Source: Hydrogenophaga sp.
Lineage (GTDB): Bacteria; Pseudomonadota; Gammaproteobacteria; Burkholderiales; Burkholderiaceae_C
Direction of reading: 5' to 3'
Length of the DNA: 47,805 bases
NCBI RefSeq assembly: GCF_026125825.1
Contig: NZ_JAHCKK010000028.1
Location: 1 to 47,805 of the forward strand
In this document: positions 15,221-23,682 of the stretch, piece by piece
Numbering within the stretch: position 1 is the first letter of the stretch
Layout: each line of letters starts with the position of its first letter
Position numbers and translations under genes: made by a program
The notes under the pieces: generated by a model
The model's input: only the letters and a program-made list of their open reading frames with translations
Database searches by the model: none
Told to the model about the DNA's origin: nothing

Positions 15221-16372
15221 ATGGCAAGCAAACAGCGCGTGGTGGTCGGGTTGAGCGGGGGCGTGGACTCCGCGGTGAGCGCGTACCTGCTCAAGCAGCA
15301 GGGGCACGAGGTCATCGGCATCTTCATGAAGAACTGGGAAGACGACGACGACAGCGAATACTGCTCGACCCGGCAGGATTTCCTGGACGCCGCCAGCGTG
15401 GCCGATGTGCTCGGTATCGACATGGAGCACGTGAATTTCGCCGCAGAGTACAAGGACCGCGTGTTCGCCGAGTTCCTGCGCGAGTACCAGGCCGGGCGCA
15501 CCCCCAACCCCGACATCCTGTGCAACGCCGAGATCAAGTTCAAGGCGTTCCTCGACCATGCCATGCGCCTGGGCGCCGAGAAAATCGCGACCGGTCACTA
15601 CGCCCGCGTGCGCGAGCGTGGCGGTGCCTTCGAGCTGCTCAAGGGGAAGGACCCGCTCAAGGACCAGAGCTACTTCCTGCACCGCCTGAACCAGGCGCAG
15701 CTGGCCAAGACCCTGTTCCCCGTGGGCGAGCTGCCCAAGACCGAGGTGCGCCGCATCGCGGCGGAGATCGCCCTGCCCAACGCGAAGAAGAAGGACAGCA
15801 CCGGCATCTGCTTCATCGGCGAGCGGCCGTTCCGCGATTTTCTCAACCGCTACATCGCCAGGGAGCCGGGCCCCATCAAGGATGCCAAGGGCCGCGTGCT
15901 CGGCCAGCACGTGGGGCTGAGCTTCTACACCCTGGGCCAGCGCCAGGGCCTGGGCATCGGTGGTGTGCGCGAGAAGGGCGCGCAAAAGGGCGGCAATGAA
16001 CACGCGCCCTGGTTCGTGGCGCGCAAGGACGTCGAGAAGAACACGCTCTGGGTGGTGCAGGGCCACGATCACCCCTGGCTGCTCACGCCACGCCTGCGGG
16101 CGCAGGATGCGAGCTGGGTGGCGGGCCATGCGCCCGCGGCCAACGCCCTCGCCGCCAAGACGCGCTACCGCCAGGCCGACGCGACCTGCCGCTTCGAAGC
16201 CGTGGGCTATCAGGGCTTTGCGCTGGACTTCGCCGACCCGCAATGGGCCGTGACGCCGGGCCAGAGCGCGGTGCTGTACGACGGCGAGGTCTGCCTCGGT
16301 GGCGGGGTGATCACCACCGACGCGGCGTCGATCCAGGCGAGCCCGGCGGGTGAGCGGCCTGTGCCGGCCTAG
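15221..16372 (+). CDS. mnmA: tRNA-specific 2-thiouridylase MnmA
   Basis: A 383-residue enzyme that adds sulfur to U34 of tRNA Lys, Glu and Gln, using ATP and a sulfur relay. The PP-loop SGGVDS is at residues 12-17, followed by [20 protein letters not shown]. The two catalytic cysteines lie in [12 protein letters not shown] and STGICFIG, and GHYAR and SYFLHRL are family blocks. Length agrees with the family. The ATG at 15221 begins [14 protein letters not shown]; the upstream open frame is rejected as non-family sequence. An extended -10 six bases upstream and lack of a ribosome site suggest a leaderless mRNA. It converges on the DUF3422 gene, with stops overlapping in CTAG. Confidence 0.96.
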   Translation: MASKQRVVVGLSGGVDSAVSAYLLKQQGHEVIGIFMKNWEDDDDSEYCSTRQDFLDAASVADVLGIDMEHVNFAAEYKDRVFAEFLREYQAGRTPNPDILCNAEIKFKAFLDHAMRLGAEKIATGHYARVRERGGAFELLKGKDPLKDQSYFLHRLNQAQLAKTLFPVGELPKTEVRRIAAEIALPNAKKKDSTGICFIGERPFRDFLNRYIAREPGPIKDAKGRVLGQHVGLSFYTLGQRQGLGIGGVREKGAQKGGNEHAPWFVARKDVEKNTLWVVQGHDHPWLLTPRLRAQDASWVAGHAPAANALAAKTRYRQADATCRFEAVGYQGFALDFADPQWAVTPGQSAVLYDGEVCLGGGVITTDAASIQASPAGERPVPA

Positions 16373-17730
16373 TGCGGGGCCCCCAGGCGCGCGTGAATCC
16401 GTCGGGTGGTGCGCCACACGGCCCACAGCACCAGGGGGATCAGAGCGCCTGCGGCGATTTCCGGCTGGATCGGCAGGCCTGCGGCCTTGGCGCCCTTGGC
16501 CAGGTACAGCAGCAAGCTGATCACGTAGTACGAGATGGCCGCGATCGACAGGCCTTCCACCGTGGTCTGCAGGTGCAACTGCATGGCCTGGCCGCGCGTG
16601 AGTTTCTCCAGCAGCTGCTGGTTCTGAGCCTCGGTCACGATGTCCACCCGCGTGCGCAGCAAGGCACTGGTGCGTGAGACGCGCTCGGACAGCGACGTGA
16701 GCCGCTGCGCGCTGGCAGCCACCGTGGCCATGGCCGGTGACAAGCGCCGCTGCATGAATTCGCCAATGGTCTGCGTGCCCGGGATCGGCCGCTCGCGCAA
16801 CTCGGCGATGCGCTGCGTGACCAGGGCATCGTAGGCCCGCGTGGCGGCAAAGCGGTAGGTGTTCTCGGCCGTGGCGCGCTCCACACGCGCGGCCAGCGAC
16901 ACCAGCTGGTCCAGCAGCGCCTGTTCCGACGCCGATTTGTTTTCCAGTTGCGCGGTGATGCTGGCCAGCTGCGCTTCGGCTTGCGTCAGCGTGGGCCCCA
17001 GGGCCTTGGCCACGGGCAGGCCCCGCAGCGCCATCAGGCGGTAGGTCTCCAGTTCCAGCAGGCGCTGCGAGATGCGCCCGGCCCGGGTTTCGCTGACATC
17101 GGGTGGCGCGATCACCAGCACGCGTTCAAAGCCCGACGGCTGCAGGTGGAAGTCCGTCACGGCCCACGAGTGCCCGCCGCCCAGCTGGGAGGCGACCACC
17201 GTGCGGTGGCCGAACCAGCGCTGGGCGGGTTCCATCAGGCGGGCCTGGGCCTGGGGTGTCTGCTCGGGCAGCTCGGCGTGCAGCATGACAAGCTGGATCG
17301 CCGCGATGGTCCGGCCGGGAATGTCCCGCAGCCAGCCCGGTGGTGTCGCCAGTGCCTCCAGCAAGTGGGGGTCGCTGGCGCCCAGACCTGCCTCGGCGGG
17401 CAATGCCTGCACGATGGAATAGCGGGTGAACTCCGTGTGGCGTTCCCACTTCAACGTGTGTTCCTCGAAGCGCAAGCGCAGGAAGTTGCCTTGCATCTGA
17501 TCGGGCGAGAGGCCTTGCTGGCCGGGCAGCCGGCGCAGGTGCTCGCACTCCTGCTCGCGGCTCACGCCCTCGTTGAGCACGGCGACGTAGACCACCAGCG
17601 CGGGCAGCCGGATGCGGGCGGATGGCCGCGCATGCACCTCGTTGTGCAGCTCGGCGCGCAGCGCGTCGTCGGCAGGCAGCAGGCCCCGGGGCAGGGCGGG
17701 TGCAACGGACGTTTCGGTGGAGTCGTTCAT
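16369..17730 (-). CDS. DUF3422 membrane-anchored protein
   Basis: A 453-residue protein of unknown function matching DUF3422 in length and N-terminal motif ([32 protein letters not shown]). The central part (about 200-370) is helical and likely coiled coil, and the C-terminus has two membrane segments ([21 protein letters not shown] and [16 protein letters not shown]). The body therefore sits in the cytosol or periplasm on a C-terminal anchor; the side cannot be fixed by eye. Its stop overlaps the mnmA stop in CTAG. It has no obvious functional partner nearby. Confidence 0.85.
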   Translation of the reverse strand: MNDSTETSVAPALPRGLLPADDALRAELHNEVHARPSARIRLPALVVYVAVLNEGVSREQECEHLRRLPGQQGLSPDQMQGNFLRLRFEEHTLKWERHTEFTRYSIVQALPAEAGLGASDPHLLEALATPPGWLRDIPGRTIAAIQLVMLHAELPEQTPQAQARLMEPAQRWFGHRTVVASQLGGGHSWAVTDFHLQPSGFERVLVIAPPDVSETRAGRISQRLLELETYRLMALRGLPVAKALGPTLTQAEAQLASITAQLENKSASEQALLDQLVSLAARVERATAENTYRFAATRAYDALVTQRIAELRERPIPGTQTIGEFMQRRLSPAMATVAASAQRLTSLSERVSRTSALLRTRVDIVTEAQNQQLLEKLTRGQAMQLHLQTTVEGLSIAAISYYVISLLLYLAKGAKAAGLPIQPEIAAGALIPLVLWAVWRTTRRIHARLGAPH

Positions 17731-17807
17731 GGGCAGGGCATCGGCGATGGACGTTCACTGTATGCGAAGTGACGTGGCGCCTGGTGCCCCGTGAGGGGTG
17801 ACAGGCC

Positions 17808-18305
17808 CTAGCGAACGAGGGGGGCGACCGAGGGGTCGGTGAACACCAGCGACAGGGGATAGCGCTGCCCCGCGAGGTGGTCTTCCATACAGCGCAGCAC
17901 CAGCGGGCTGCGCAGGCGCGCGGCGTTGGCGCGGATCTCGTCGGGCGTCATCCACAGGGTGCGCACGATGCCGGTGTCCAGTGCGCGGCCGGGCTGCGCC
18001 TCGCCCAGTTCTCCGCTGTAGGCGAAGCGCAGGTAGGTGATGTCCTCGTCCGGCAGCCCGGCGCGGCTCGGGCGCTGGAAGCGCGAGAGGTACACGCCCA
18101 CCAGGGCCGTGGGCGTGAACGCGTGCGTGGTCTCCTCCAGCGTTTCGCGCACCACACCTTCGAGCGGGCCTTCGCCCGGATCGAGGTGCCCGGCCGGGTT
18201 GTTCAGGCGCAGTCCTTCGGCCGTGTGCTCCTCCACGAGCAAGAAGCGCCCGTCGCGCTCGATGACGGCCGCCACGGTGACGCTGGGTTTCCATCGGGTG
18301 TCCAT
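17808..18305 (-). CDS. Nudix hydrolase (NudJ-like phosphatase)
   Basis: A 165-residue Nudix enzyme, which would hydrolyse nucleoside diphosphate-linked substrates such as thiamine pyrophosphate precursors if NudJ-like. The Nudix box is at residues 39-60 (GHLDPGEGPLEGVVRETLEETT), with G39, E45, R53, E54, E57 and E58 in place. The usual glycine after EE is threonine, a common variant. The N-terminus WKPSVTVAAVIERDGRFLLVEE resembles NudJ, whose gene sits near mnmA in many proteobacteria. The ATG at 18305 is preferred over 18314 because a CATAAT -10 ends 7 bases before it. No ribosome site is visible, so a leaderless mRNA is possible. Confidence 0.85.
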   Translation of the reverse strand: MDTRWKPSVTVAAVIERDGRFLLVEEHTAEGLRLNNPAGHLDPGEGPLEGVVRETLEETTHAFTPTALVGVYLSRFQRPSRAGLPDEDITYLRFAYSGELGEAQPGRALDTGIVRTLWMTPDEIRANAARLRSPLVLRCMEDHLAGQRYPLSLVFTDPSVAPLVR

Positions 18306-18312
18306 GGCGCGC

Positions 18313-18318
18313 ATTATG
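18313..18318 (-). promoter_or_regulatory. -10 element of the Nudix gene
   Basis: CATAAT on the minus strand, 7 bases before the ATG at 18305. It overlaps the alternative ATG at 18314, which argues against that start. A good -35 is not evident. Confidence 0.4.
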
Positions 18319-18409
18319 GGCTTTGCGGCGCTCTGACATGGGCCGAATCGGGCGCTTTCAGGTAAGCTCGCCCGACTTTCACATTCAACCTGTGGGTGAG
18401 GAGATATTC

Positions 18410-19540
18410 ATGCTGATAGGCGTACCCGCTGAGACCACAGTGGGCGAGACCCGAGTGGCCGTGACCCCGGAGACGGCGAAGAAGTACGTGGCGCAAGGCC
18501 ACACCGTGCGCGTGCAATCGGGCGCCGGCGTGGCCGCCAGCGCCACCGACGCGGCCTACGCCGCCGTGGGCGCCGAGATCACCGATGCGGCCGGGGCCCT
18601 GGGCGCCGACCTGGTGCTCAAGGTCCGCCCGCCGTTCGACAACGAACTCGCCCTGATGAAGCCCGGCGCCACCGTGGTCGGCATGCTCAACCCCTTCGAC
18701 GCCGCGGGCCTGCAGCGCCTGGCCACGGCCGGCCTCACCGCCTTCGCGCTCGAAGCCGCGCCGCGCACCACCCGCGCGCAGAGCATGGACGTGCTCTCCT
18801 CGCAGGCCAACATCGCCGGCTACAAGGCCGTGATGGTCGCTGCGCACCACTACCAGCGCTTCTTCCCCATGCTCATGACGGCGGCGGGCACGGTCAAGGC
18901 CGCGCGCGTGGTGATCCTGGGCGTGGGCGTGGCTGGCCTGCAGGCCATTGCCACGGCCAAGCGCCTGGGCGCGGTGATCGAGGCTTCCGACGTGCGCCCG
19001 AGCGTGAAGGAACAGGTCGAGTCGCTGGGCGGCAAGTTCATCGACGTGCCTTACGAGACCGCCGAAGAGAAGGAAGCCGCCGAAGGCGTGGGTGGTTATG
19101 CCCGCCCGATGCCGCCGTCCTGGCTGGAGCGCCAGAAGGCCGAAGTGGCCAAGCGCGTGGCCCAGGCCGACGTTGTCATCTCCACCGCGCTCATCCCCGG
19201 CCGTGCCGCGCCCGTGCTCATCACCGAGGACATGGTCAAGTCCATGAAGCCCGGCAGCGTGATCGTGGACATCGCCGCCGGCAAGGGTGCCGACGGCGTG
19301 GGTGGCAACTGCCCGCTCACCGAGGCCGACAAGACGGTGGTCAAGCACGGCGTGACGCTGGTGGGCGAGACCAACCTGGCCGCCATGGTCGGCGCCGATG
19401 CCTCGGCCTTGTACGCACGCAACGTGCTCGACTTCCTCAAGCTCATCATCAACAAGGACGGCGGGCTGCACGTGGACATGGAAGACGACATCGTGGCGGC
19501 CTGCCTGATGGCGCAAGGCGGCGAGGTCAAGCGCAAATGA
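18410..19540 (+). CDS. pntAA: NAD(P)+ transhydrogenase subunit alpha part 1
   Basis: Cytosolic NAD(H)-binding domain I of proton-translocating transhydrogenase; 376 residues. It has [26 protein letters not shown] at the start, [23 protein letters not shown] (RQD-loop region), and the NAD fold [31 protein letters not shown] near residues 165-195. It ends before any membrane segment, so the alpha subunit is split and the membrane part is PntAB downstream. AGGAG lies about 8 bases before the ATG. Its stop overlaps the panD start by 4 bases (ATGA), an unexpected insertion between alpha parts. Confidence 0.95.
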   Translation: MLIGVPAETTVGETRVAVTPETAKKYVAQGHTVRVQSGAGVAASATDAAYAAVGAEITDAAGALGADLVLKVRPPFDNELALMKPGATVVGMLNPFDAAGLQRLATAGLTAFALEAAPRTTRAQSMDVLSSQANIAGYKAVMVAAHHYQRFFPMLMTAAGTVKAARVVILGVGVAGLQAIATAKRLGAVIEASDVRPSVKEQVESLGGKFIDVPYETAEEKEAAEGVGGYARPMPPSWLERQKAEVAKRVAQADVVISTALIPGRAAPVLITEDMVKSMKPGSVIVDIAAGKGADGVGGNCPLTEADKTVVKHGVTLVGETNLAAMVGADASALYARNVLDFLKLIINKDGGLHVDMEDDIVAACLMAQGGEVKRK

Positions 19541-19899
19541 GCCGTGTGATGCTGCGCGCGAAGCTGCACCGCGCGACCGTGACCGAGGCCGACCTGCACT
19601 ACGAGGGCTCCTGCGGCATCGATGAGGACCTGCTGGACGCGGCCGACATGCGCGAGTACGAGAAGATCGAGCTCTACAACGTCAACAACGGCGAGCGCTT
19701 CTCCACGTACATCATCAAAGCCGCTCGCGGCTCGGGGGCCATCTCGCTCAATGGCGCGGCCGCCCGCAAGGCGCACGTGGGCGACCTGCTGATCATCTGC
19801 ACCTACTCCCCGGTGGACGACGCCGCCGTGCCGCACTGGAAGCCACGGGTCGTGTTGCTCGGCGAGGGCAACCGCATCAACGAGATCAAGAAAACCTGA
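19537..19899 (+). CDS. panD: Aspartate 1-decarboxylase precursor
   Basis: A 120-residue pyruvoyl enzyme that makes beta-alanine for pantothenate and coenzyme A. The self-processing site is [18 protein letters not shown], with cleavage between G24 and S25, exactly the E. coli numbering; S25 becomes the pyruvoyl group. [18 protein letters not shown] and [20 protein letters not shown] carry the active-site Arg, Tyr and Asn residues. Length is normal. It sits inside the transhydrogenase operon, overlapping pntAA by 4 bases and ending 15 bases before pntAB. NADPH from transhydrogenase is needed by the pantothenate pathway's ketopantoate reductase, so co-expression is plausible but inferred. Confidence 0.95.
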   Translation: MSRVMLRAKLHRATVTEADLHYEGSCGIDEDLLDAADMREYEKIELYNVNNGERFSTYIIKAARGSGAISLNGAAARKAHVGDLLIICTYSPVDDAAVPHWKPRVVLLGEGNRINEIKKT

Positions 19900-19914
19900 A
19901 TCGAGGAGACTCTC

Positions 19915-20238
19915 ATGGAAGCCGTATCCCCCACCATTCTCAACCTCATCATCTTCGTGCTCGCCATCTACGTGGGCTACCACGTGGTGTGGAACGTCAC
20001 GCCCGCGCTGCACACGCCGCTGATGGCCGTGACCAACGCCATCTCGGCCATCGTGATCGTGGGGGCCATGCTGGCCGCCGCGCTCACCGAGACCAACCTG
20101 GGCAAGACCATGGGCGTGCTGGCCGTGGCGCTGGCCGCCGTCAACGTCTTCGGTGGCTTCCTCGTCACCCGGCGCATGCTGGAGATGTTCAAGAAAAAGG
20201 AGCGCAAGGCGCCTGCTGCTGAGGGAGCGCACAAATGA
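19915..20238 (+). CDS. pntAB: NAD(P)+ transhydrogenase subunit alpha part 2
   Basis: A 107-residue membrane subunit with three to four hydrophobic helices: ILNLIIFVLAIYVGYHVVW, LMAVTNAISAIVIVGAMLAAA and TMGVLAVALAAVNVFGGFLVTRRML. This is the membrane domain II part of the alpha subunit in three-gene transhydrogenases. The segment HTPLMAVTNAISAIVIVGAM is the family signature. GAGGAG lies about 7 bases upstream of the ATG. It overlaps pntB by ATGA. Confidence 0.95.
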   Translation: MEAVSPTILNLIIFVLAIYVGYHVVWNVTPALHTPLMAVTNAISAIVIVGAMLAAALTETNLGKTMGVLAVALAAVNVFGGFLVTRRMLEMFKKKERKAPAAEGAHK

Positions 20239-21659
20239 GCATGAACCTCGTCACGCTGCTGTATCTCGTTGCCAGCGTCTGCTTCATCCAGGCCCTCAAG
20301 GGCCTGAGCCATCCCACCACCTCCATCCGAGGCAACGTCTTCGGCATGACCGGCATGGCCATCGCCGTGCTGACCACCGCCGCGCTCATCGTCGAGCTCT
20401 CCGGCGGCAAGGCGCAGGGCATGGTCTGGGTGCTGGGCGGCCTGGTGGCCGGTGGTGCCATCGGCGCCCTCATGGCCAACCGGGTCGAGATGACCAAGAT
20501 GCCCGAGCTGGTCGCCTTCATGCACAGCATGATCGGCCTGGCCGCGGTCTGCATCGCCGTGGCCGTGGTGGCCGAGCCCTGGGCCTTCGCCATCGTCGCA
20601 AAGGGCGAAGCGATTCCGGGCGGCAACCGCATCGAACTCGCGCTGGGCGCCTTCATTGGCGCGGTGACGTTCTCGGGCTCGGTGATCGCCTTCGGCAAGC
20701 TCTCGGGCAAATACAAGTTCCGCCTGTTCCAGGGGGCGCCGGTCACCTTCGCCGGCCAGCACAAGCTCAACTTGCTGCTGGGCCTGGCCACGGCCTTCTT
20801 CATCTTCGGCTTCTGGCACTCGCAGAGCTGGATGGACATCGTGCTGGTGATCGCGCTGGGCTTCATCCTGGGCGTGCTCATCATCATCCCCATCGGCGGT
20901 GCCGACATGCCGGTGGTGGTCTCCATGCTCAACAGCTACTCGGGCTGGGCGGCCGCAGGCATCGGCTTCAGCCTGAACAACTCCATGCTCATCATCGCCG
21001 GCTCGCTGGTGGGGTCCTCCGGTGCCATCCTCTCGTACATCATGTGCAAGGCGATGAACCGCTCGTTCTTCAACGTGATCCTGGGTGGCTTCGGCGGCGA
21101 CGCGACGGCGGCGGCCGCCGGTGGCGGGGTGCAGCGCACCGCCAAGAGCGGCAGCGCCGATGATGCGGCCTTCATCCTGGGCAACGCCGAAACGGTCGTC
21201 ATCGTGCCCGGCTACGGTCTGGCCGTGGCCCGGGCGCAGCACGCGGTGAAGGAGCTCGCGCACAAGCTCACCGAGAAGGGCATCACCGTGAAGTACGCGA
21301 TCCACCCGGTGGCCGGCCGCATGCCGGGCCACATGAACGTGCTGCTCGCCGAGGCCGAGGTGCCTTACGACCAGGTGTTCGAGATGGAAGACATCAATGG
21401 CGAGTTCGGCCAGGCCGACGTGGCCATCATCCTGGGTGCCAACGACGTGGTGAACCCGGCCGCCCTGCAGAAGGGCAGCCCCATCTACGGCATGCCGATC
21501 CTGGAGGCGTACAAGGCCAAGACGGTGATCGTGAACAAGCGCTCCATGGCCGCCGGTTATGCGGGTCTGGACAACGAGCTGTTCTACATGGACAAGACCA
21601 TGATGGTCTTCGGCGACGCCAAGAAGGTCGTCGAGGACATGACCAAGGCCGTCGAGTAA
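20235..21659 (+). CDS. pntB: NAD(P)+ transhydrogenase subunit beta
   Basis: A 474-residue protein with about eight to nine membrane helices (residues 1 to about 270) forming the proton path, then the NADP(H)-binding domain III from about 290. GYGLAVARAQHAVKEL begins the NADP fold, and VNKRSMAAGYAGLDNELFYMDKTMMVFGDAKK is the C-terminal NADP-phosphate-binding block. Working with PntAA/PntAB it uses proton influx to reduce NADP+ with NADH. It ends 24 bases before a convergent protease gene, with a GC-rich hairpin at 21665-21680 between them. Confidence 0.96.
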   Translation: MSMNLVTLLYLVASVCFIQALKGLSHPTTSIRGNVFGMTGMAIAVLTTAALIVELSGGKAQGMVWVLGGLVAGGAIGALMANRVEMTKMPELVAFMHSMIGLAAVCIAVAVVAEPWAFAIVAKGEAIPGGNRIELALGAFIGAVTFSGSVIAFGKLSGKYKFRLFQGAPVTFAGQHKLNLLLGLATAFFIFGFWHSQSWMDIVLVIALGFILGVLIIIPIGGADMPVVVSMLNSYSGWAAAGIGFSLNNSMLIIAGSLVGSSGAILSYIMCKAMNRSFFNVILGGFGGDATAAAAGGGVQRTAKSGSADDAAFILGNAETVVIVPGYGLAVARAQHAVKELAHKLTEKGITVKYAIHPVAGRMPGHMNVLLAEAEVPYDQVFEMEDINGEFGQADVAIILGANDVVNPAALQKGSPIYGMPILEAYKAKTVIVNKRSMAAGYAGLDNELFYMDKTMMVFGDAKKVVEDMTKAVE

Positions 21660-21664
21660 GGGCT

Positions 21665-21680
21665 GGCGGCGCGGGCCGCC
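21665..21680. other. GC hairpin between convergent genes
   Basis: GGCGGC-GCGG-GCCGCC is a 6-bp perfect stem with a 4-base loop between pntB and the convergent protease gene. No T-run follows on either strand, so its terminator role is uncertain. Confidence 0.3.
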
Positions 21681-21683
21681 GCC

Positions 21684-23339
21684 TCACTTGAACATCTGCT
21701 TGAGGAAATCGTCCCGCTTGGTCTTGTCCTGCTTGTCCAGCTGGGCTTGTTCCGCCGGGCTGATCGCCGCGCGCTGGCAACGCCGGGCGGCGCGGGGGAA
21801 GTCCTTGGCACAGGCCAGGGCCCGTTTCTTGGCGTCGTCCCAGCCGCTGGTTTCGCCGTAGAAGCGCACCAGGTAGGGCTGGACCTCCTCGGCCTGGGCA
21901 AAGCTCGCCAGGCCTCGCTCGACAGTGCGCTGGGCCGCAGCGGTTTGCCGGCCCTCCTTGAGGCGCGTGCTGCGTTCCCGGTAGGTGATCCAGGCCCGGT
22001 CGGTTTCCGAGCTGAAATTGGCTTCCAGCAGCTGGCCAGGATCCTGGCGCTGCTGCGCCGGGGAGCTGCGGCCCCTTGCGGTCTGCTCTTGCGTGGCCAC
22101 GTACAACGCGTACAGCGGCACGGCATGCGTCGCCGTGGGTCCTGAAGCGGCCGCGCGGGCGGTGGCCACCGCAGTCGGCGCATCTGGCGCGTCAATCACT
22201 TTGAAGGCGGTTTCGTAGTTCTGCAGGATCAAGGCGGTTCGCCGTTCCTTGCGAACTCTCTCGAGCGGCTGCACCACCGCCTCCCGGTGGACAGCCACCG
22301 CCGGATAGGTCTCAGCCACCTCGGCGAGCGTATCGATGCGACGCAAGGTGGAAGGGTGCGAGCCGGCCACCTTGTCGAAGCCGGTGCGCAGCTCAAAGGA
22401 CAGCTGGCTCATGGCGGCCTGCATTTCACCTCGCATCGCGCCACTGGCGTCGGCCATGCCCTGGTTCAGGGGATTGGCCGGGCTGGCCGTCTGGCGAGCG
22501 GACGGCTGCTCCGCGGCCTGGGCGCGGATCGCGGCCAGCAACGCCTCCTGCTGATCGCGCTCGCGCTTGTCCTGGACTTCCTCCCAGCCTGCCAGGCGTT
22601 CCAGAAAGGCCTTGCTGCCGTGTTCGTACGAGTACCCGAGCTTGTGGGCGATGGCCAGCCCGAAGTGGTCTGCTGCGGTTTCTTCGGACTGGCTGTAAAT
22701 CGCCGTGGCCAGGCCTCTGCCCAGCGAGTACGACGTGAACAGCACGTCCACCTTGTTCCAGCGGTTGGCCTCGCCCGCCTTGAGCGTGAGGGACGTGCCC
22801 ATGCCGAGCAGCGCGGTCACGGTGTCGGCGTCGGCCACGGCGCTCTCGAGCTGGTGGTAGTGCAGGTAGATGTGACCGAACTCGTGGCCAAGCAATGCGA
22901 CCAGCTCATCTTCGCTCTGGGCATCGATGAGCCACTGCAACGACACGTAGATGTTGCCCGCGCCGGTGGCATAGGCGTCCAGCGCGTGGCTGGCCAGCAC
23001 ATGGACGCCGCCTTGCCAGTCCGGGACACCGACGGCCCTTTTGATCCTGGCCAGCAGGTCGTTGAGGTACTTCTGCAGCTCCGGCGCATGGACCAGGCCA
23101 AAGCCCCGCGCGCGCTGGTTCACCACGTCCTTGCGCACATCGGGCCATGTGCGGGCCACCGGCGGTGGCAGGGGGGCTTGCGGGTCGGGCGCCTTGCCCG
23201 CGATCTTGTTGATGATGGGCAGCGAGGTGATGCTTTCCGGCATGGTCTTGCAGCCAGCCAGCAGGCTGATGCAAAGCAGTGGGAGCGCGAGGCGTCGTGC
23301 ACGCTGGCTCATGAGTGGGCGTTGGCGGTCAGCACGCAT
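21684..23339 (-). CDS. M48-family metalloprotease lipoprotein
   Basis: A 551-residue envelope protease. A lipoprotein signal ends in LLAGC (C30). The peptidase unit holds the zinc motif HEFGH (152-156), with third ligand E220 in SQSEETAADHFGLA. From about 260 to the end the protein is helical and Ala/Gln-rich and probably contains TPR-like repeats, as in BepA/LoiP-type envelope proteases. Start at 23339 has GGAG 9 bases upstream and overlaps the preceding stop by 11 bases; an ATG at 23312 would still leave the lipobox. It is the last gene of an operon with a secreted SH3-like protein and a CHASE2 protein. Probable role: periplasmic or outer-membrane quality control; the substrate is unknown. 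Confidence 0.88.
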   Translation of the reverse strand: MRADRQRPLMSQRARRLALPLLCISLLAGCKTMPESITSLPIINKIAGKAPDPQAPLPPPVARTWPDVRKDVVNQRARGFGLVHAPELQKYLNDLLARIKRAVGVPDWQGGVHVLASHALDAYATGAGNIYVSLQWLIDAQSEDELVALLGHEFGHIYLHYHQLESAVADADTVTALLGMGTSLTLKAGEANRWNKVDVLFTSYSLGRGLATAIYSQSEETAADHFGLAIAHKLGYSYEHGSKAFLERLAGWEEVQDKRERDQQEALLAAIRAQAAEQPSARQTASPANPLNQGMADASGAMRGEMQAAMSQLSFELRTGFDKVAGSHPSTLRRIDTLAEVAETYPAVAVHREAVVQPLERVRKERRTALILQNYETAFKVIDAPDAPTAVATARAAASGPTATHAVPLYALYVATQEQTARGRSSPAQQRQDPGQLLEANFSSETDRAWITYRERSTRLKEGRQTAAAQRTVERGLASFAQAEEVQPYLVRFYGETSGWDDAKKRALACAKDFPRAARRCQRAAISPAEQAQLDKQDKTKRDDFLKQMFK

Positions 23340-23682
23340 TTTTTCCAGCTCCAGGTGTGCTCAGGGTCGGCCCGGAGGGGCTGTTCTTGGCCGTGGCGCA
23401 TCCCCCTGTGTTCGAGCGGCCGACGCGCACGTGAACGCCCTTGATCCACCGAGGTTGCTGGTCGATCTCCACCCGGTGAAAGCCGGCCTTTGTCTCCAGG
23501 ATCGCCAACGGCCAACGGATCTGGGCGGCCTCCCTCTCGCCGCTCAGTGGGCCTGCAGGATCCGCGTAAAGCTCCAGGCGCGTCCGGCTGCTCGGTGAGA
23601 CCCCTTCGATCTGGTTCTGGGCGTGCACTGCGAGCGGCAACAGCACGACCAGCCAAGCCATGGCAACGGCAGCGGTTCTCAT
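23329..23682 (-). CDS. Small secreted SH3-like protein, function unknown
   Basis: 117 residues. The N-terminus MRTAAVAMAWLVVLLPLAVHA is a signal peptide. The mature part contains LELYADPAGPL ... WPLAILETKAGFHRVEIDQQPRWIKGVHVRVG, a pattern resembling bacterial SH3/GW-like small beta barrels. Two cysteines (GGCAT and the terminal NAC) could form a disulfide. GGGGGA lies about 5 bases before the ATG, and its first bases overlap the CHASE2 stop (ATGA). The downstream protease start overlaps its stop, so all three genes are translationally coupled. I do not recognise a named family; the SH3 assignment is inference. Confidence 0.65.
   Translation of the reverse strand: MRTAAVAMAWLVVLLPLAVHAQNQIEGVSPSSRTRLELYADPAGPLSGEREAAQIRWPLAILETKAGFHRVEIDQQPRWIKGVHVRVGRSNTGGCATAKNSPSGPTLSTPGAGKNAC

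Noticed and set aside
21665-21680. Terminator between pntB and the M48 gene
   Set aside because: A good stem is present but no T-run on either strand, so it is listed only as a hairpin.
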